From positions 1-6,884 of the forward strand of contig JAKRSE010000349.1 in the NCBI GenBank assembly GCA_022402505.1: a stretch of DNA of 6,884 nucleotides. The letters run 5' to 3'. The notes beneath the pieces are model-generated. The model saw only the letters and a list, made by a program, of their open reading frames with translations, did not search any database and was not told the origin of the DNA. A program made the translations under genes and the position numbers. Shown here piece after piece: positions 6,761-6,884 of this stretch (position 1 is its first letter; each line of letters begins with the position of its first letter). This DNA is from Fimbriimonadaceae bacterium (lineage in GTDB: Bacteria > Armatimonadota > Fimbriimonadia > Fimbriimonadales > Fimbriimonadaceae).

Positions 6761-6829
6761 CGGTCGGCCCACGAGTGATACGCCGCCGCCGACCGTCCGT
6801 CTAAAATGTGGCGCACGTCCGCCGACCGT
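6761..6829 (+). repeat. Short repeats around the downstream promoter (CGCCGACCGT twice, inverted core once)
   Basis: CGCCGACCGT occurs at 6787-6796 and again at 6820-6829, 33 bp apart, bracketing the TAAAAT hexamer. The inverted core CGGTCGGC lies at 6761-6768, just after the TamB stop, and could pair with GCCGACCG (6788-6795) across a 19-nt loop. No T-run follows, so this is not a standard terminator. An operator is possible, but such GC-rich words also arise by chance. Confidence 0.3.
6802..6807 (+). promoter_or_regulatory. Putative -10 hexamer (TAAAAT) for the gene starting at the right edge
   Basis: TAAAAT matches the -10 consensus at five of six positions and stands out as an A/T island in GC-rich DNA. 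It would start transcription near 6814, about 30 nt before the TTG at 6844. No clear -35 element is visible. It lies in the 85-bp gap after the TamB-like gene. Confidence 0.45.
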
Positions 6830-6843
6830 TCGGGAAAGTCACT

Positions 6844-6884
6844 TTGAGTCAACTGCGCAGCCTCCTCATCCTTGTCGTGTCGGG
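6844..6884 (+). CDS. Start of an exported-protein gene, cut off by the window edge (function unknown)
   Basis: From the TTG at 6844 the frame reads MSQLRSLLILVVSG and stays open to the edge. A polar start with one Arg followed by a run of Leu/Ile/Val is the front of a signal peptide or membrane anchor. A purine-rich GGGAAAG (6832-6838) sits 5 nt before the TTG as a weak ribosome site, and the TAAAAT hexamer lies upstream at a fitting distance. The same frame could instead begin at a GTG at 6808, adding 12 charged residues, but that would put the start within about 6 nt of the expected transcription start. An outer-membrane partner of TamB such as a BamA/TamA-type protein often lies beside tamB. 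Here that is only a guess from position, since 13-14 residues identify nothing. Confidence 0.5.
   Translation, partial: MSQLRSLLILVVS

Overview
The window is very GC-rich (about two-thirds G+C by eye, with G/C-biased third codon positions) and is almost entirely coding. It carries a TamB/AsmA-like protein, so the host is a diderm bacterium. Divergently transcribed genes with TANAAT-like hexamers right next to their start codons suggest leaderless transcription, as in Deinococcus-Thermus, Actinobacteria and possibly Armatimonadota. I lean weakly to an Armatimonadota-type or similar high-GC diderm, but nothing in the window fixes the phylum.

Layout. Positions 1-2216 are a compact minus-strand operon, read right to left: a HIT-family nucleotide phosphohydrolase/phosphorylase (2216-1722), a family-4 [4Fe-4S] uracil-DNA glycosylase (1725-1120), and a bifunctional ManNAc-6-phosphate 2-epimerase/ROK-family sugar kinase (NanE-NanK fusion, 1123 to beyond the left edge). 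Each junction is a 4-bp start/stop overlap (ATGA, then GTGA), so the three are probably translationally coupled. Positions 2217-2282 are a 66-bp divergent promoter region. Positions 2283-6758 are one very long plus-strand TamB-like reading frame, interrupted once by an in-frame TGA at 5436-5438. Positions 6759-6843 are a short intergenic region with a good -10 hexamer and copies of a 10-bp repeat. The start of another plus-strand gene, with a signal-peptide-like N-terminus, runs off the right edge.

How they work together. The minus-strand genes are housekeeping or salvage functions (dinucleotide cleanup, uracil repair, amino-sugar catabolism) that share a transcript rather than an obvious pathway. 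TamB-like proteins bridge the inner and outer membranes and act in envelope lipid transport or outer-membrane protein assembly. The exported protein that starts next could be a partner such as a BamA/TamA-type protein, but too little of it is visible to say.

The features most worth checking are the lone in-frame TGA splitting TamB, with a perfect 7-bp hairpin starting 3 nt after it, and the fused NanE-NanK enzyme sitting in a HIT/uracil-glycosylase operon. I saw no RNA genes, CRISPR arrays, insertion sequences or other mobile elements.
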